A stretch of DNA of 64,000 bases from Leptospiraceae bacterium (lineage in GTDB: Bacteria > Spirochaetota > Leptospiria > Leptospirales > Leptospiraceae): NCBI GenBank assembly GCA_016708435.1, contig JADJFV010000001.1:186001-250000 (forward strand). The letters run 5' to 3'. Below are positions 62,403-64,000 of this stretch, piece after piece. Position numbers and translations under genes: made by a program. The notes beneath the pieces are model-generated. The model was not told the origin of the DNA, did no database searches, and saw only the letters and a program-made list of their open reading frames with translations. How positions within the stretch are numbered: position 1 is the stretch's first letter; every line of letters starts with the position of its first letter.

Positions 62403-64000
62403 TGAGTGCCGAAATAAAAACTAAACCGAACGCAAAAGATTCAGGCGAAAGAAATTTTAAAAAGCTTTCGAACGTAGAGCATGTTCGTATGAGAACTGGA
62501 ATGTGGCTTGGACAAAATTCCATGTCAACATTCGAGCAACATTTTTTCAAAAAAGATTCCAAGGGGAATTATGAAATTAGCCATGAAGAGCTAAATGATA
62601 TTCCTGCAAAATTAAAATGTCTTGATGAAGCTTGTATGAATGCTGTCGATGAATATCGCAAAAATCAAAATGATAAGACAGTCAAAGATGGTCAGAAGAT
62701 GACTAAACTCATTGTTAGCCTCTCGACTGATTGTGGAAGAGTTACAGTAGAGGATAACGGTCGCGGAATACCAGCAAAAAATGCAGAAGGTGTATTCTTA
62801 CATTTGATGTATGGAGAAAATTTTGACGATCAAGTCAAACAAGATCATGTGGCAGGTCAAAATGGAGTAGGTATTTCCTTGGTGAGAATGGTGTCTAATT
62901 TTTTCCGTGTAACAACAGAGAACAAAGGACAGTCTTACAAAAAACTTTTTAGCGTTCACGATGAAGTAAAAAAACTAATTCGCACCTTTAAATTATCTCC
63001 AGAAGATTTTGAAAAAGTTATTTTATTTTACGATGAACATGGTTCTTTTAAGGAATGTCCATTGCTTACAAAAGATCATCTTTCTAAGCTAGAATCTTTG
63101 ATGGAAAAAACTTTCATGATAGAAGCTATTAAATCCTGCGGTGATTCGCATGGAACTTCTGTTGAGTTTGAATTAGAGCCAAAGTATTTTAACAAGCTAG
63201 ATACTAAGTTTAATCCTGATTTAATGCGTCAATATTTGCAAGACATTGCAATGACAAATCCAGGACTTGAAGTTCAATTCCATCACAAGAATAAATCGGA
63301 TAAGTTTAAATTCAAAAAAGGAATGGAAGAAATTTTTCAAAATTCTGATTTAACATATTACAAAATGGAATACAAAGATCCGAATGTGGCTTCTCAGATT
63401 AACCTCGAAACCTATTTCGTAATCGGTCAGAACAAAACTCTAACGTGGGTTAATTCCAATTTTGCGGTGCAAGGCGGTTCTGCAATCGAGTATTTAGAAA
63501 ATCGAATTTGTGATGAAGTTCGAAAGAAAAGTCAAATCACTGCACTTGAGAAAAAATTAAAAACTCAATCTACAAGAAATGATGTAAGAAATTGTTTTCA
63601 TATGTATGTAAACTTGCGCATTCTAAATCCACGTTTTAAATCGCAAGATAAATCTTATTTGATTAACGACTTAAATGAAGACATCAGAAACGCAGTCGAT
63701 AAGAGCCTAGACAAACTGATTAAGAAGACCGACTTACTCGAAGAAGTTAAGATGCAAATGGAAAAGAGAACTCAACTCAAAGAGTTAGAAGATGCACAAA
63801 AAGGACTTCGCAAAGCGTCTAAGAACAATATACCAAAACTTATGCAACCAACTGGAAAACCAAGCGATGCAGGCAGAGTGTTGTTTGTCGCTGAGGGAGA
63901 TTCGGCTATTGCAGGTTTACGTCCTGCTCGTAATCCAAAACTTCACGGCTTATTCCCATTACGCGGTAAACCATTAAACTGTAAAGGAATGAGTTTGGCA
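62402..64000 (+). CDS. Type IIA topoisomerase B subunit (partial at 3' end)
   Basis: The first 533 codons of a GyrB/ParE-type subunit are present, and the frame continues beyond the window. GHKL ATPase motifs are EDNGRGIP and GQNGVGIS; the TOPRIM start is AEGDSAIAGLRPARNPKLHG, ending FPLRGKPLN. This TOPRIM sequence differs from standard ParE/GyrB (VEGDSAGGSA-type). The start ATG overlaps the A-subunit stop (TAATG). The pair form an A2B2 enzyme. Confidence 0.85.
   Translation, partial: MSAEIKTKPNAKDSGERNFKKLSNVEHVRMRTGMWLGQNSMSTFEQHFFKKDSKGNYEISHEELNDIPAKLKCLDEACMNAVDEYRKNQNDKTVKDGQKMTKLIVSLSTDCGRVTVEDNGRGIPAKNAEGVFLHLMYGENFDDQVKQDHVAGQNGVGISLVRMVSNFFRVTTENKGQSYKKLFSVHDEVKKLIRTFKLSPEDFEKVILFYDEHGSFKECPLLTKDHLSKLESLMEKTFMIEAIKSCGDSHGTSVEFELEPKYFNKLDTKFNPDLMRQYLQDIAMTNPGLEVQFHHKNKSDKFKFKKGMEEIFQNSDLTYYKMEYKDPNVASQINLETYFVIGQNKTLTWVNSNFAVQGGSAIEYLENRICDEVRKKSQITALEKKLKTQSTRNDVRNCFHMYVNLRILNPRFKSQDKSYLINDLNEDIRNAVDKSLDKLIKKTDLLEEVKMQMEKRTQLKELEDAQKGLRKASKNNIPKLMQPTGKPSDAGRVLFVAEGDSAIAGLRPARNPKLHGLFPLRGKPLNCKGMSLA

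Noticed and set aside
1..64000. tRNA, rRNA or CRISPR array
   Set aside because: I saw no tRNA-like cloverleaf, no rRNA sequence and no regularly spaced repeat-spacer pattern.

Overview
The window looks like chromosomal DNA of a spirochaete of the order Leptospirales (Leptospira or an uncultured relative). This is inferred from gene content and style: AT-rich DNA, many lipoproteins with degenerate lipoboxes, a DUF1574/SGNH protein, an OmpA lipoprotein, FlgD-Ig/OmpA and TPR envelope proteins, FapA, a RemA-like regulator next to gmk, and several strong-SD TTG starts. I recognise no rRNA, tRNA, CRISPR array, integrase or transposase. 

Layout. 1-7.3 kb: envelope and secreted proteins (OmpA-type lipoprotein, SH3, DUF1574, an Ig-repeat/OmpA protein). 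7.3-13 kb: a minus-strand operon of an NHL/VWA protein, a TPR protein, an aldehyde dehydrogenase and the Ig-repeat/OmpA protein. 13-16.8 kb: a four-gene chemotaxis-like operon (CheA-like, CheW, ParA, soluble MCP) whose CheA has lost the phospho-accepting His. 17-23 kb: a Gly-rich repeat peptide, a FecR lipoprotein, an oxidoreductase, a repeat-rich intergenic stretch and a frameshifted membrane protein. 23.3-34.1 kb: two very large lipoproteins, an alpha/beta-hydrolase and a 14-repeat kelch-like lipoprotein. 34.1-39.3 kb: a HigBA module, then the operon fapA - membrane/HTH protein - remA - gmk - rsmD. 40.9-48.8 kb: a plus-strand signalling operon with a degenerate 7TM-cyclase-receiver protein, a three-PAS histidine kinase, a receiver-GGDEF diguanylate cyclase and an aminotransferase. 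49-64 kb: mostly housekeeping genes (wbuC, purB, corA, dgkA, gltX, a type IIA topoisomerase A/B pair), a frameshifted SpoIIE-type phosphatase and assorted envelope genes. 

The most novel elements are: (i) two copies, 3.8 kb apart, of a roughly 156-159 bp MITE-like element with 15-bp terminal inverted repeats and a distinct 7-bp target duplication at each site; (ii) the CheA-like/CheW/ParA/soluble-MCP operon with an apparently dead kinase; (iii) a pseudo-cyclase plus pseudo-receiver protein co-transcribed with an intact kinase and diguanylate cyclase; (iv) two one-base frameshifts in short A runs, which are either sequencing errors or real gene splits. Function calls rest on motifs read by eye; no database search was run.
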